This document shows, one piece after another, positions 55,593-64,000 of a stretch of DNA of 64,000 nucleotides. Within the stretch, counting starts at the first letter, position 1, and every line of letters begins with the position of its first letter. This stretch comes from Sergeia podlipaevii (taxonomy: Eukaryota; Euglenozoa; Kinetoplastea; Trypanosomatida; Trypanosomatidae): NCBI GenBank assembly GCA_030849805.1, contig JASANZ010002272.1, forward strand, positions 62,001 to 126,000. The letters are read 5' to 3'. The position numbers were made by a program, and so were the translations under genes. The notes beneath the pieces were generated by a model. That model saw only the letters and a program-made list of their open reading frames with translations. It was not told the DNA's origin and did no database searches.

Positions 55593-58502
55593 ATGTCCGT
55601 TGGCTTTATCGGCTCCAAGCACACTGTGTACGATGCCTACCCCATTCGTAGCAAGCGCATCCTTCTTCTTGTAGACCCTCAAAATGTCACCGGCGAGACC
55701 ACCGACTTTTTCTCCACCATGGCCACCATCAACTATCTCATCGCAAAGCAAGCAGCGGTGGTGGTAGCCTCCTCCTTTGGTCACCTTGCTGGCGCCTCGC
55801 TGAACTTGTCTAAGCGAGAGCGAGAGAACTCGCTGGAAGTGTTTCAGCTCGAGAAGGGCATGGGCTACACGCAGTTCTTTTCAACACTGCCACCCGCGAA
55901 GAAGCTGGAGATCATACGATCTATTTCTGGAGCTTTGCCTGAGCACAAAGGCAACGACAGCATTGCTGGGTCGAACAATAGTAGCACGCGGGGGAACTCT
56001 TCCGTTAAGGAGGAGCCAAAATCTGGCAAGACGTTTCTTTTTGCCAGCCTTCCCACCACACAGAAGGCAGCCGTGCTGCGCAAGTTCTTTCCAAAGAGAG
56101 AATTCTTTTCGTCCACGACGGCGCCTTTTGTCGATGCGCTGCGAGCTAGTTTCCCGCAGTCCAAAGTGTCCTTTGCAACGGACTGTCTTCGTGCCCCAGT
56201 GGAGCAAATCTTGCCTGGTGACATTCTTGTACTAGAAAACTTACAGTTCTACCGAAACGAGACCTCCCATGACCCGCAGGAGCGCGCCGCCATGGCAGAA
56301 GTGCTTGTTGCGGGGATTGACATCTTCATTAATGACTCCTTTGCAACCGCGCACAGTGTGCACGCGAGCTCTATCGAGGTGCCAAAGTTGATGCAGCACG
56401 GGGCTGCTGGCCATTCAATGGACCGCGAGCTTGCCTTTTACTCCAAGTTTCTTAGTCATCCAACGCGGCCGCTCGTGGTCGCAGTTGGTGGCATAAACAT
56501 TCCTGGGAAGCTACGCCTTCTTCATAGCCTTGTCGGCCGCGTTGACCGTATTCTCGTCGGTGGACCTGTTGCGTTTCCTTTTCTTGTAGCGAAGGGCCTG
56601 TCATGTGGTCGTGGGTATGCTGTGGGTCCTGACGAGCTCACGATGACGCGCAATGGCGAGAAAATAGACGGATCTGGCGCGATGGGTGGTGATCCCACTT
56701 CCAAGAGTGGTGGAGGCGCTGGAGCTTCTGCGAGTGGTGGTGCGACAGGCAACACAGGCAATGCCGGGACAGCAAGTGGAGCGCCGACGGAGCGACGCCG
56801 TTCTGTCCAACGGGCGGCAGAGGTGCCTTGCTCGGTGTATGCGCGCGAGATCATGGCCATGTGCGAGGCGAACGATGTACAGATTGTGCTTCCTATTGAC
56901 CACGTTGTTGTCAAGGAGTTTTCTGCTGACAAGTCCACTTCGGTGCTTGTGGAGTCCACCGCCATCTCGGACGATGTCTATGCTATGGATGTCGGAGTAC
57001 ACACAATTAATCTCTTTAACCGTGCGTTGCGTGACTGCCGCGCACTCTTCTGGGCAGGCACTTTTGGCTGGCTCTCCAAGGGCTACGGCGACGGCACGAA
57101 CATGTTTGCGTCCATGCTCGGCACAACGGACATTATCTCCATCGTGGGCGGTCGCAACACAGCTCGCGCGGTGCAGGAGATGGGAGTCGCAAACAAGATC
57201 CTGCATGTGTCAAGTGGTGGGCTGTCGTGTCTGGAAGTGCTGCTAGGCAATCCACTGCCTGGCATCGAAGCCCTCAGTGATGTGGCCCCCGTGACGGACT
57301 CCAGCATGACACTCTCCGTGCATGAGCTGCTGCGTCACTTGCCGCTCTTTGTCGGATGCAACTCACATCAGATGAAAGTTGCTGCCAAGAAATTCGTGCG
57401 CCGCGTGCATGGACGTGGGGACTACCTTATCTGCCGCGGAGATCATCACGTGCGCTTGTGGGTCGTTGCGCAGGGCGGGCTGGTTGCTAAGTACGGCGCT
57501 GACTACAGCTCTGTTCCGGCGCGGTACATCCCTCGTGGCCAAGCAGTTGGCATGTACGACTTTGTCACCCAGGCAACCTCTGTAGAGACAGTGCGAGCAG
57601 CCCATGAGGAGACTGTCACGTACCACATTACCACTTCAGCTCTCAACGAGATCCTTAACGCACACCCTGACATTGCCGCACAGCTTTTTCAGAATATTTC
57701 GGTTCCACTGCGTCTCATGGCAAACAGCGAATACAGAGCTCAGCAAACTGTTTTGCAGACCACTATTCGAAACGGGTGCCATACACGGATACCGACTCTC
57801 TTTAATGTGCCGACGTCTGCATTGAGTTCTGGGGGGTTCTGGATCGATCTTGCGCATGATATCATATCTACCCTCACTCTACAACGCCTCACGATGCAGT
57901 ACGCGCCGTACGTAGCACTTACTTACTTCGCTTACGGAGAGGAGGCAGAGCCGCTAGACCCTGGTGTGGTGGGGACTGCAGGGTTTGCGCTGCAGCGTCA
58001 TCGCGGTCTTCCCTATGCCGTAGGGGTTTCCGTCGCACGATGCGCCATGTACCATCAACTGGTGGCGCTTTCGCACAGACCGTGGTTCGCCTCTGTGGTG
58101 AGCACGGTTGTGTGTACCCCTCTCCGTGTGTTGTCCTATGGTATTGCCTACAACGATATGAACTTCAAAATCATGCTGGATGAGGCGTTGATTGGTGCTG
58201 CGGTGTGCACTGCACCACTTGTGGCCTATGCTGGGTCTCTAGCGCTTCAGCGTAAAGTTGAAGATCTGCGAAAGCGTCGCCTAGGCCGCATGGGACAGTT
58301 GCTCATTACGGGTTTGGTAAAGTTGCTACTTGGCTTGACCGTTTTTCCCATTATATTCCAGCGGAACTATCTCTACACGCAGCCATCGGCCAGTCGCTTC
58401 TGGGATGTGGAAGCGTTTCGTGCGTACGAATTGAAACAGTGTGCCTCTCTGGGGATTCGCTTCGTGGTAAGCATGATTGTGAAGCTGACGTCGTCTCGCT
58501 AG
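55593..58502 (+). CDS. Phosphoglycerate-kinase-like / CNB-like / membrane fusion, probable pseudoenzyme
   Basis: 969 residues, ATG 55593 to TAG 58502. Residues 1 to about 570 follow the PGK fold: LLLVDPQNVTGE (for RVDFNVP), SSFGHLAG (for SHLGRP), GDILVLENLQFYRNE, VGGINIPGKLRLL (for GGAKVSDK), LPIDHVVVKEF, AGTFGWLSKG, IVGGRNTARAV (for GGGDTA) and HVSSGGLSCLEVL. The fold is clear, but the substrate arginines, the GGAK lysine and the Mg-nucleotide aspartate are replaced, so catalysis is unlikely. A Gly/Ala/Ser insert lies near 365-400 and a further one near 125-150. Residues about 580-710 resemble a cyclic-nucleotide-binding domain (LPLFVGCNSHQMKVAAKKF, GDYLICRGD), again without the usual FGE and Arg cassette. 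Residues about 740-960 have several hydrophobic segments (PWFASVVSTVVCTPLRVL, LLITGLVKLLLGLTVFPIIF). A T. brucei relative next to MEX67 is annotated as PGK, as I recall. Confidence 0.83.
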   Translation: MSVGFIGSKHTVYDAYPIRSKRILLLVDPQNVTGETTDFFSTMATINYLIAKQAAVVVASSFGHLAGASLNLSKRERENSLEVFQLEKGMGYTQFFSTLPPAKKLEIIRSISGALPEHKGNDSIAGSNNSSTRGNSSVKEEPKSGKTFLFASLPTTQKAAVLRKFFPKREFFSSTTAPFVDALRASFPQSKVSFATDCLRAPVEQILPGDILVLENLQFYRNETSHDPQERAAMAEVLVAGIDIFINDSFATAHSVHASSIEVPKLMQHGAAGHSMDRELAFYSKFLSHPTRPLVVAVGGINIPGKLRLLHSLVGRVDRILVGGPVAFPFLVAKGLSCGRGYAVGPDELTMTRNGEKIDGSGAMGGDPTSKSGGGAGASASGGATGNTGNAGTASGAPTERRRSVQRAAEVPCSVYAREIMAMCEANDVQIVLPIDHVVVKEFSADKSTSVLVESTAISDDVYAMDVGVHTINLFNRALRDCRALFWAGTFGWLSKGYGDGTNMFASMLGTTDIISIVGGRNTARAVQEMGVANKILHVSSGGLSCLEVLLGNPLPGIEALSDVAPVTDSSMTLSVHELLRHLPLFVGCNSHQMKVAAKKFVRRVHGRGDYLICRGDHHVRLWVVAQGGLVAKYGADYSSVPARYIPRGQAVGMYDFVTQATSVETVRAAHEETVTYHITTSALNEILNAHPDIAAQLFQNISVPLRLMANSEYRAQQTVLQTTIRNGCHTRIPTLFNVPTSALSSGGFWIDLAHDIISTLTLQRLTMQYAPYVALTYFAYGEEAEPLDPGVVGTAGFALQRHRGLPYAVGVSVARCAMYHQLVALSHRPWFASVVSTVVCTPLRVLSYGIAYNDMNFKIMLDEALIGAAVCTAPLVAYAGSLALQRKVEDLRKRRLGRMGQLLITGLVKLLLGLTVFPIIFQRNYLYTQPSASRFWDVEAFRAYELKQCASLGIRFVVSMIVKLTSSR

Positions 58503-59311
58503 TGGTGCGTGCTGTGTCTATATATATATAGTTGTCTTCATTAACATATTTTATTGTGTGTGTGTAGGCGGGTGGAGAAGAAGAATGCACTATACGTGCG
58601 AGGGGGTGTATAGTGCTAATTGCCTTTCTTTTTGTTACTATTATCGTTGTTATCTATCAAAAAGAAGTAAATACTATGTGGAGCATCAATAGTGAAGAGC
58701 TGTTCGTCTCTTCTTGCTGTGTCGACGTTCACTTGCTTTTTCCCCCCTTCAGCTTTCCTATTCTTTTAGTGCTTAAGAAATTGTTTTTTATTGGTTGATC
58801 TTACCATAAGTGCTCCATTTCTTTAATTTTGATTTGCCTTTGTTACTTTTTAATTTTTTTCCTCTTTTTTTCTTTTGGTTGATTGATGTGTACATCTATT
58901 CAGTGATCAACCATTATTATCATTTTTCATTCTTTACGCACATCCGTGTTCATACAAGCAAACAAAAGGAGTCACTGGAGAGAAGAGCGTCACGAAAGCT
59001 CATCACACATCACTCGGCAAAAAGTTTGGCAACGCATTTTTTTTATCTTGCCTGCATATCGTTTGATGTGTAGCAACACGAGCTCGGTATCCACATATTA
59101 GCGCGTGTGCACGGACAGAACTGTATTTTTTTTTTTGTAAGAAAGAAGAGCAAATATATATTGTAACGTTTATCAAACAAAAACGTCCAACTTCAGAGAA
59201 AGAACAGTTCTCTGGGCCGCAAAGCGAGTTTAACACAAAAAACCAATGGCAAAAGTATTTGACAACATAATCACAACTAAAGTATAATAGCATACACACG
59301 CGCGCGTTAGC
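58503..59311. other. T-rich spacer
   Basis: No gene seen. Acceptor for the next gene probably at 59125-59141. Confidence 0.65.
59125..59141 (+). promoter_or_regulatory. Candidate SL trans-splice acceptor for the gene at 59312
   Basis: T12 followed by GTAAG with AG at 59140-59141. The predicted leader is about 170 nt. Confidence 0.45.
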
Positions 59312-62300
59312 ATGTCGACAAACGCTACACCTGCTCACAAGGTTGATGCCGTCACAGGCACTGCCCGTGTCCCCGCCTCCTCTAACCCTACCTTTGATGA
59401 GCTGGTATATCAGTTTACTACCTCCTCCAACGCGCTCTCAACTGAGACGAAACTCAAGACACTCGAACAGAATGCGGTGCTGATGGAGCAGTTGGAAAGC
59501 ACTACACTGCGCACCACCCTTGAGGAGTCACGGATTGCACGGAGGAGAGCATCTATAGCTTCGATGGCGCGGAAGGACGATCGTGCAAAGTCACCCTCAC
59601 GCCCCCCATTGACGACCAGCACGCCGAACAGTCTGAGCAGCACACTCCGGCGCAAACAGGGTAACAAAGACGCCACATATTCGACTACATCAAGGAAGCC
59701 TTTTAGTGGCTGCGGCGCAAATGTCAATTTTGGTGAATCGCTGCGAAGTGTGGTGACAATACCAACAAGTGGCAACATGTTGATTCCTATTCAGGAGATA
59801 CACTCTCATATCTCTATGGAGAGCCCCCCAGGTACTCCTGCACAGCTCGTACTCGGAACTCCCCAGAAGCCGGTAATTCTATACGACTATTATCCTGAGC
59901 CAATCCGCACTCGCGACGGCCCGTCTGAACCCGTAGGCCGGGCTTCTTACGTCACGAAGCGAGGGAAGGCACAGAGAACTCACTGCGGCATCAGCAGCAG
60001 CGACATCGGTATCGGTCACAACTTTTGCAGTAGCAACCACCACCACCACGACAACAACGCAACGTATGGGAGCTCTGGATATCGCTATTTCTACTTACGC
60101 GGTAATCGGGACCGCAGCGGCAGCAGCAACGATCTACACAGGAGAATGCGCCGTCACATCGTTTACAACACGCCAGTTGTATGTGCGGGTCGTCCAACAC
60201 ATGTGAGTTCAGCTCGTGGCCATTCGCCTTTCTCCTCTCCAACAAGTGGTGATGGTCACTATGACTCTGAAAGGAGACATGAGCCGAAAAAAAGCAGCTG
60301 TACTGGTACCCCAGTGCGGTCCCACGTGTCTGAACTGCAAAGTGTGGTTCAGCCTTCTGCCCGCAGTCTACACGGCAGCTGTACATCATCCCGTCAACGA
60401 CCTGCAACCACCTCGGCTTCGGCATCAACCCCTCGCCGGCAGCAATTTAATATTCAGGCGAGTATTGAAGTATCTCCCTCGCGGTTGCCGTTGTCGTTGC
60501 ATTCGTCAAGATGCAGGGGAAGAAATGAAGCGCCAATCGCCTCAATCAATCGCAGCACCGCCAGCAAGACGCGACTGAATACCTCAATGCGTTCTGCTCC
60601 CAGTGTTCACCGAACCCCACGCAGCTGTCTTAGTATTGAGTCCTCAAAGGGTTCAGAGAGCGTTCGTCGTAGTGCTGACAGTGTGCGCTACCGCACTTCT
60701 CTGAACAGCCGCCGTAGCAACAACAGTCTGACGAAACAAAAGCCTTCTCAGCAGCAGCAGAATCACAAGCACAATCGTATGGTTGTTCGAAAGAGACACG
60801 GTGTAGAAGCGGAGCGATCGTCAAGGGAGCTAGGGAGCGATGGCACCACACCTTCTCCGGCTGCAGAAGCGATAAGTAAGGATTGCAGCAGCCCTCCCAT
60901 CGCCAGCCCACCGCCGAGCTCTGCAACCTCGTTGGAAACGTCACTGCAACTGCTCGCGGCGCTGAAGCTGCAGTACGCACAGGAGGCGAAGCAGGCAAAT
61001 GTTCCACGACGCAGGGTGTATGTCATTTCTGTTGTCAAGGGGACCTACGAGCACGAGAACTTCTTGTTGCGTGCTGAGCAACAGCGGAGACAGCAGGAGC
61101 AGCGGCAGCAGGACACCACGCCGTCGCGCGCGCGCTCTCCGCGTACGCCATCGACAAGTGCTCAGCTACATGATCACGGGTTGGCGAGGGGTGAAGACAG
61201 TGATCCTGCGCAGCCACATCATTGTGAGAAAGTCAACGGAACCGTCTACAAAGCACATCAAGCAGACTTACTGAATGCTGTGCAAAAGGAGATATGTGCT
61301 TTGGAAAGCATCCAAACTTCTTCATCTTCGTTGTCGTCGTCAGGCCTCCTACCTTCTTCAAGACACGGCGAGAACATCATGGGTGGCCAATGCACCAGTA
61401 AAGACAACAATGCGAGGGATACTAAACAGGCTAGCGAGGACCGAGTCCCTGAGCTACCTCTACCCATTCAGAATCCAGAGAGTTACCCCGAGATTGTACG
61501 CGGGCTGCTGCTTGTCAAGAATTCTTCCAGCAGTGCCTACAACTGGGCGATACTTGCGGAGGCGATGTCTGAACAGCAGTTCTTACCTCCGCATGCGCTT
61601 TCTGTTACCTACACATCAGAGAGGACGAGTATAGAGGTGGAAGATACAGAAATGAACAAGGCAGCACTACCACAAGCCCAGAAGCAGCAGCAGCAGAATG
61701 CGGATGGGTCAGTGACGCGGTGGATGACGATGAAGGATATGTTAGTACATGCGCTATGCCTGGATAACCTGCAAAGGAGTGCGTGGGAGGGTCTTGCGCT
61801 GCTCTTGCGGCCCAACGAGACGGTGTCGATTATTCGCGGGCACACCCAGCGGTCGATGACCATCAGTGGCATAGACTGCTACGTGCGCCTGTTGCGGTTG
61901 CAGCCGACCTTTTACTATGGCTGGATCGGGCTTGCGTACGCGATGATTGAGGAACAGCAGGTAGCTGATATCGCGATTGAGCAACGAATGGAAAGAAATC
62001 GTGATGTTGATCAAGAGACAGCAGAGAGGACAGAAAGCAAGCAGGATACGGCAAGTGGGGCCTCTGCTAGTGGTGGTGTACTCAGCGCCAGAAACTCGCA
62101 ATCCACTCGTAGTGCGTCATGCAAACTTATAGAGGGTGTGTGCGACGACGTCTTTGCAGACAAAACTGAGCACGGCGGGGAGGAACACTGTAAGCTGTCC
62201 CCCACTCCATTGAGGGCGGTGGTGACACCCTCTGTGTCGCACGACGTGTTCTACGGCAAGAGACCTTTTGAGGTCAAGGACTGCTTGGGCCACGCATTGC

Positions 62301-62902
62301 AGATCTGCCCTTTCCAGTCCACCATTTGGGCACAGTTGTTGGCGAGCCTGCGTGATTGCGAAGAGGTGGTAGAGTTTGACGCTCCGGCGGATGAGCAGGA
62401 GGAGGCTGAGCTGTATCAGCAACAACACATGATGGAGCAGGCTCACGCCCCGTCACTACTGGTTGAGTTACAGAGTGCCAATAAGCTGAATAGCAAGACA
62501 GTTGCGGCTGAAACGGTAATGGCTAGCCTGAAGAAACTACAGTCTCGCGTGTCAAAAGGTGGGAAAATGTCTTTTGAGGAAGTTGCTTCGGTTGCCTTGT
62601 CAGTGAACCCACGCAAGGCTCCGCTATGGCGCTTTGTGGGGGAGAAGATATCTCTTGCGAATACGCAACAGGAGGCTGTACTTCGCAGTGAGCAGTATGT
62701 AGCGTCGTCGTCGTCGTCGTCTCTGTCGATTTCAAAGAGGTGGGCACCTCACAAGAATGCGGCGGGTACTGCTACCATTACTGAGAGTGGCAAAGGCACA
62801 CGTTGTGGGGTTTATGTAAACGTCAACCAAATAGCCTACTCAGGTGCCGATTGTATACGCAAGGCGGATGTACTGCAGGCTGAAGTTCCCAGTACAGAGT
62901 AA
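59312..62902 (+). CDS. Unknown protein with disordered basic N-half and TPR-like C-half
   Basis: 1196 residues, ATG 59312 to TAA 62902. After a short helical stretch (TFDELVYQF, KLKTLEQNAVLMEQLE at about 27-70), residues to about 520 are Ser/Arg/His-rich and disordered, with many RS, SP and TP sites that could be phosphorylated. From about 720 the chain becomes helical: YNWAILAEAMSEQQFLPPHA, DMLVHALCLDNLQRSAWEGL, CYVRLLRLQPTFYYGWIGLA, CLGHALQICPFQSTIWAQLL. These paired helices with W/G/A/P spacing look like degenerate TPR-type repeats, separated by Glu/Gln-rich linkers. No enzymatic or membrane motif is seen. It is probably a scaffold or adaptor; I do not recognise the family. Confidence 0.83.
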   Translation: MSTNATPAHKVDAVTGTARVPASSNPTFDELVYQFTTSSNALSTETKLKTLEQNAVLMEQLESTTLRTTLEESRIARRRASIASMARKDDRAKSPSRPPLTTSTPNSLSSTLRRKQGNKDATYSTTSRKPFSGCGANVNFGESLRSVVTIPTSGNMLIPIQEIHSHISMESPPGTPAQLVLGTPQKPVILYDYYPEPIRTRDGPSEPVGRASYVTKRGKAQRTHCGISSSDIGIGHNFCSSNHHHHDNNATYGSSGYRYFYLRGNRDRSGSSNDLHRRMRRHIVYNTPVVCAGRPTHVSSARGHSPFSSPTSGDGHYDSERRHEPKKSSCTGTPVRSHVSELQSVVQPSARSLHGSCTSSRQRPATTSASASTPRRQQFNIQASIEVSPSRLPLSLHSSRCRGRNEAPIASINRSTASKTRLNTSMRSAPSVHRTPRSCLSIESSKGSESVRRSADSVRYRTSLNSRRSNNSLTKQKPSQQQQNHKHNRMVVRKRHGVEAERSSRELGSDGTTPSPAAEAISKDCSSPPIASPPPSSATSLETSLQLLAALKLQYAQEAKQANVPRRRVYVISVVKGTYEHENFLLRAEQQRRQQEQRQQDTTPSRARSPRTPSTSAQLHDHGLARGEDSDPAQPHHCEKVNGTVYKAHQADLLNAVQKEICALESIQTSSSSLSSSGLLPSSRHGENIMGGQCTSKDNNARDTKQASEDRVPELPLPIQNPESYPEIVRGLLLVKNSSSSAYNWAILAEAMSEQQFLPPHALSVTYTSERTSIEVEDTEMNKAALPQAQKQQQQNADGSVTRWMTMKDMLVHALCLDNLQRSAWEGLALLLRPNETVSIIRGHTQRSMTISGIDCYVRLLRLQPTFYYGWIGLAYAMIEEQQVADIAIEQRMERNRDVDQETAERTESKQDTASGASASGGVLSARNSQSTRSASCKLIEGVCDDVFADKTEHGGEEHCKLSPTPLRAVVTPSVSHDVFYGKRPFEVKDCLGHALQICPFQSTIWAQLLASLRDCEEVVEFDAPADEQEEAELYQQQHMMEQAHAPSLLVELQSANKLNSKTVAAETVMASLKKLQSRVSKGGKMSFEEVASVALSVNPRKAPLWRFVGEKISLANTQQEAVLRSEQYVASSSSSSLSISKRWAPHKNAAGTATITESGKGTRCGVYVNVNQIAYSGADCIRKADVLQAEVPSTE

Positions 62903-63098
62903 GCAATGGAGGAATGTTTTTTTTTTTTTGCCTTCTTCCTGGTGTGCATTATTATACTATTAGATCGTGTATTATTAATATTATGATTGTCAACTGTATA
63001 CGCTGGGGTTCCCGTTCCTTTTTCTCTTTGTATGTTTCATTACCATCACTTATTTTTTTTACCTCTTCATTCTTTTCTGGTAGTTATAACTGTACTTA

Positions 63099-63116
63099 TT
63101 TTTTAAAAAAAAAAAA
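63099..63116. repeat. T6A12 palindrome
   Basis: Six T followed by twelve A, about 197 nt after the preceding stop codon. Confidence 0.5.
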
Positions 63117-63643
63117 GAAAAAGATACCTTTGTCACGCGCGCACGTGTCTTCCAGTTTTCGTCTCCCCCTCCCCACCCCCCGTCTCTCTCTCGTTTACGC
63201 TGTTGATACACCTTTTTTTTTGGGTGGCATACTCACCACATCATGTCATTGAATACATATGCGATGTGATGTTGTAGCGAAAAGCACACAAGCAGCAACA
63301 GCAGTAAAAAAAAAAAAAGATAGATGGTGAGTATCAATGTCGACCACACCTTTTTTTTCTGCCTATATGTATTCTATTGTGGTGCACACACACACACACT
63401 CCGAAAAGATATCTCTTGCTGAGCATGCAATACTTTTCACTTCATTTTATAAGCCACCGCTGTTACTTGCATTTGCTATTCCTACTGTTGTCACGGGCTA
63501 TTATCAATATCCTTTCTTTTTTCCATTTCTCCTTTTTTTTTTGTCTCTCTACACTACTAGCATCATACGTTAAGAAATCGTTTTTTTGTTTTTTAACGTT
63601 TGCCCCTCCAAGCCACATCTTTACGCATTTTCTTCTCTGCTCT

Positions 63644-63668
63644 CATTTTTTTTTCCTTTTCGGTTTAG
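63644..63668 (+). promoter_or_regulatory. Likely SL trans-splice acceptor for the last gene
   Basis: A T/C tract at 63646-63661 is followed by GGTTTAG with AG at 63667-63668. The predicted 5' UTR is 51 nt. Confidence 0.55.
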
Positions 63669-63719
63669 ATCTTTATTATACACACACCCACACACAGAAA
63701 GAGACACACACGCTACGCA

Positions 63720-64000
63720 ATGGCCTGCACTAAGCCAAGTTCGACAATCGACTACGAGACGGACAACAATGCGGCCTTCTTAAAGGAGCTGGAGCAGAGC
63801 TTCAAGAAGTTTAACGACGCGATCACCAACACTCTCAACGCCTACCGCGACCTCCTCATCGCTTTTGATCAAGTCGGTGAGGTGTACAGTAGCATGGCCA
63901 ACCGCTGCGACGACAGTGTTAAGTTGCCCATTGACAACTTCAGCAAGGGTATGCGTGAACTGAAGGAGCATGGCCCCTTTGTGACGTTCAACTCAGAGGT
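63720..64000 (+). CDS. BAR-domain protein, probably flabarin-like (partial, cut by window end)
   Basis: Only the first 93 codons are present; the frame is open from ATG 63720 to the window edge. The protein begins MACTKPSSTIDYETD and continues as amphipathic helix (LKELEQSFKKFNDAITNTLN, then LLIAFDQVGEVYSSMANRCD and VKLPIDNFSKGMRELKEHG). The heptad-like spacing and sequence style resemble the first helix of a BAR domain, which dimerises and senses or shapes curved membranes. In trypanosomatids the BAR protein flabarin, a flagellar-membrane-associated protein, lies near MEX67 and the PGK-like gene as I recall, so position supports that name. Gly2 is absent, so N-myristoylation is not expected; Cys3 could be acylated. 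Confidence 0.65.
   Translation, partial: MACTKPSSTIDYETDNNAAFLKELEQSFKKFNDAITNTLNAYRDLLIAFDQVGEVYSSMANRCDDSVKLPIDNFSKGMRELKEHGPFVTFNSE

Larger units (their letters stand above)
62903..63719. other. AT-rich spacer with T6A12 palindrome
   Basis: No gene seen. T6A12 at 63099-63116, CA-rich patches, and a long pyrimidine tract at its distal end. Confidence 0.65.

Noticed and set aside
1..64000. tRNA, rRNA, CRISPR or transposon content
   Set aside because: No tRNA-like box sequences, no reverse transcriptase or transposase frames and no spaced repeats were noticed by eye; a covariance-model search would be needed to exclude small RNAs.
1..64000. Strand-switch region or transcription start
   Set aside because: All supported genes are on the + strand, so no divergent or convergent junction is present.

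Overview
The window looks like part of one trypanosomatid (Kinetoplastea) polycistronic transcription unit. Every protein gene I can support lies on the + strand. None has a recognisable intron. The spacers are AT-rich and full of T-runs, and many end in a polypyrimidine tract followed by the first AG, the layout of a spliced-leader (SL) trans-splicing acceptor. The protein content fits: a globular-domain-free lysine/alanine histone H1, a trypanosomatid-type EIF4E1, a MEX67 with an N-terminal CCCH finger, and a long phosphoglycerate-kinase-like fusion. Trypanosomatid gene order as I remember it (MEX67, PGK-like protein, flabarin on T. brucei chromosome 11 and Leishmania chromosome 27) agrees with the right-hand end. 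I cannot name the genus. TAA, TAG and TGA all serve as stops and eRF1 has intact decoding motifs, so the genetic code appears standard.

Layout. 1-8.4 kb: widely spaced small genes: two tiny single-span membrane proteins (1946, 3816), a beta-rich 167-residue protein (2880), an RGG-rich protein (4976) and histone H1 (7252). 8.4-20.2 kb: EIF4E1 (8375), an axonemal dynein intermediate chain of the DNAI3/WDR63 type (11167), an ALIX/BRO1 protein with two PPxY motifs (14542) and an unknown coiled-coil protein (17775). 21-35.6 kb: three large genes: a 1882-residue ankyrin/coiled-coil protein (20994), a 1283-residue acidic-repeat protein (27243) and strumpellin, the WASH-complex subunit WASHC5 (31444). 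36-49.6 kb: UBA4/MOCS3 (36127), a 2362-residue polytopic receptor-like protein (38208) and a RasGEF with REM and CDC25 domains (45860). 50-64 kb: MEX67 (50258), eRF1 (52679), a PGK-like/cyclic-nucleotide-binding-like/membrane fusion (55593), a TPR-like protein (59312) and the first 93 codons of a BAR/flabarin-like protein cut by the window end (63720).

The genes are co-transcribed but do not form one pathway. Themes recur: mRNA life cycle (EIF4E1, MEX67, eRF1, RGG protein), endosomal and membrane traffic (ALIX, strumpellin, BAR protein) and flagellum (dynein IC, probably flabarin). Most worth following up are the PGK-like fusion, which appears to have lost both kinase and cNMP-binding residues, the RasGEF, the giant polytopic protein, a possible second SL acceptor inside the UBA4 coding region, and two non-coding signals: a diverged 29-nt direct repeat in the first spacer and recurrent T(n)A(n) palindromes just downstream of stop codons. 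All domain calls are by eye; no search or structure prediction was run.
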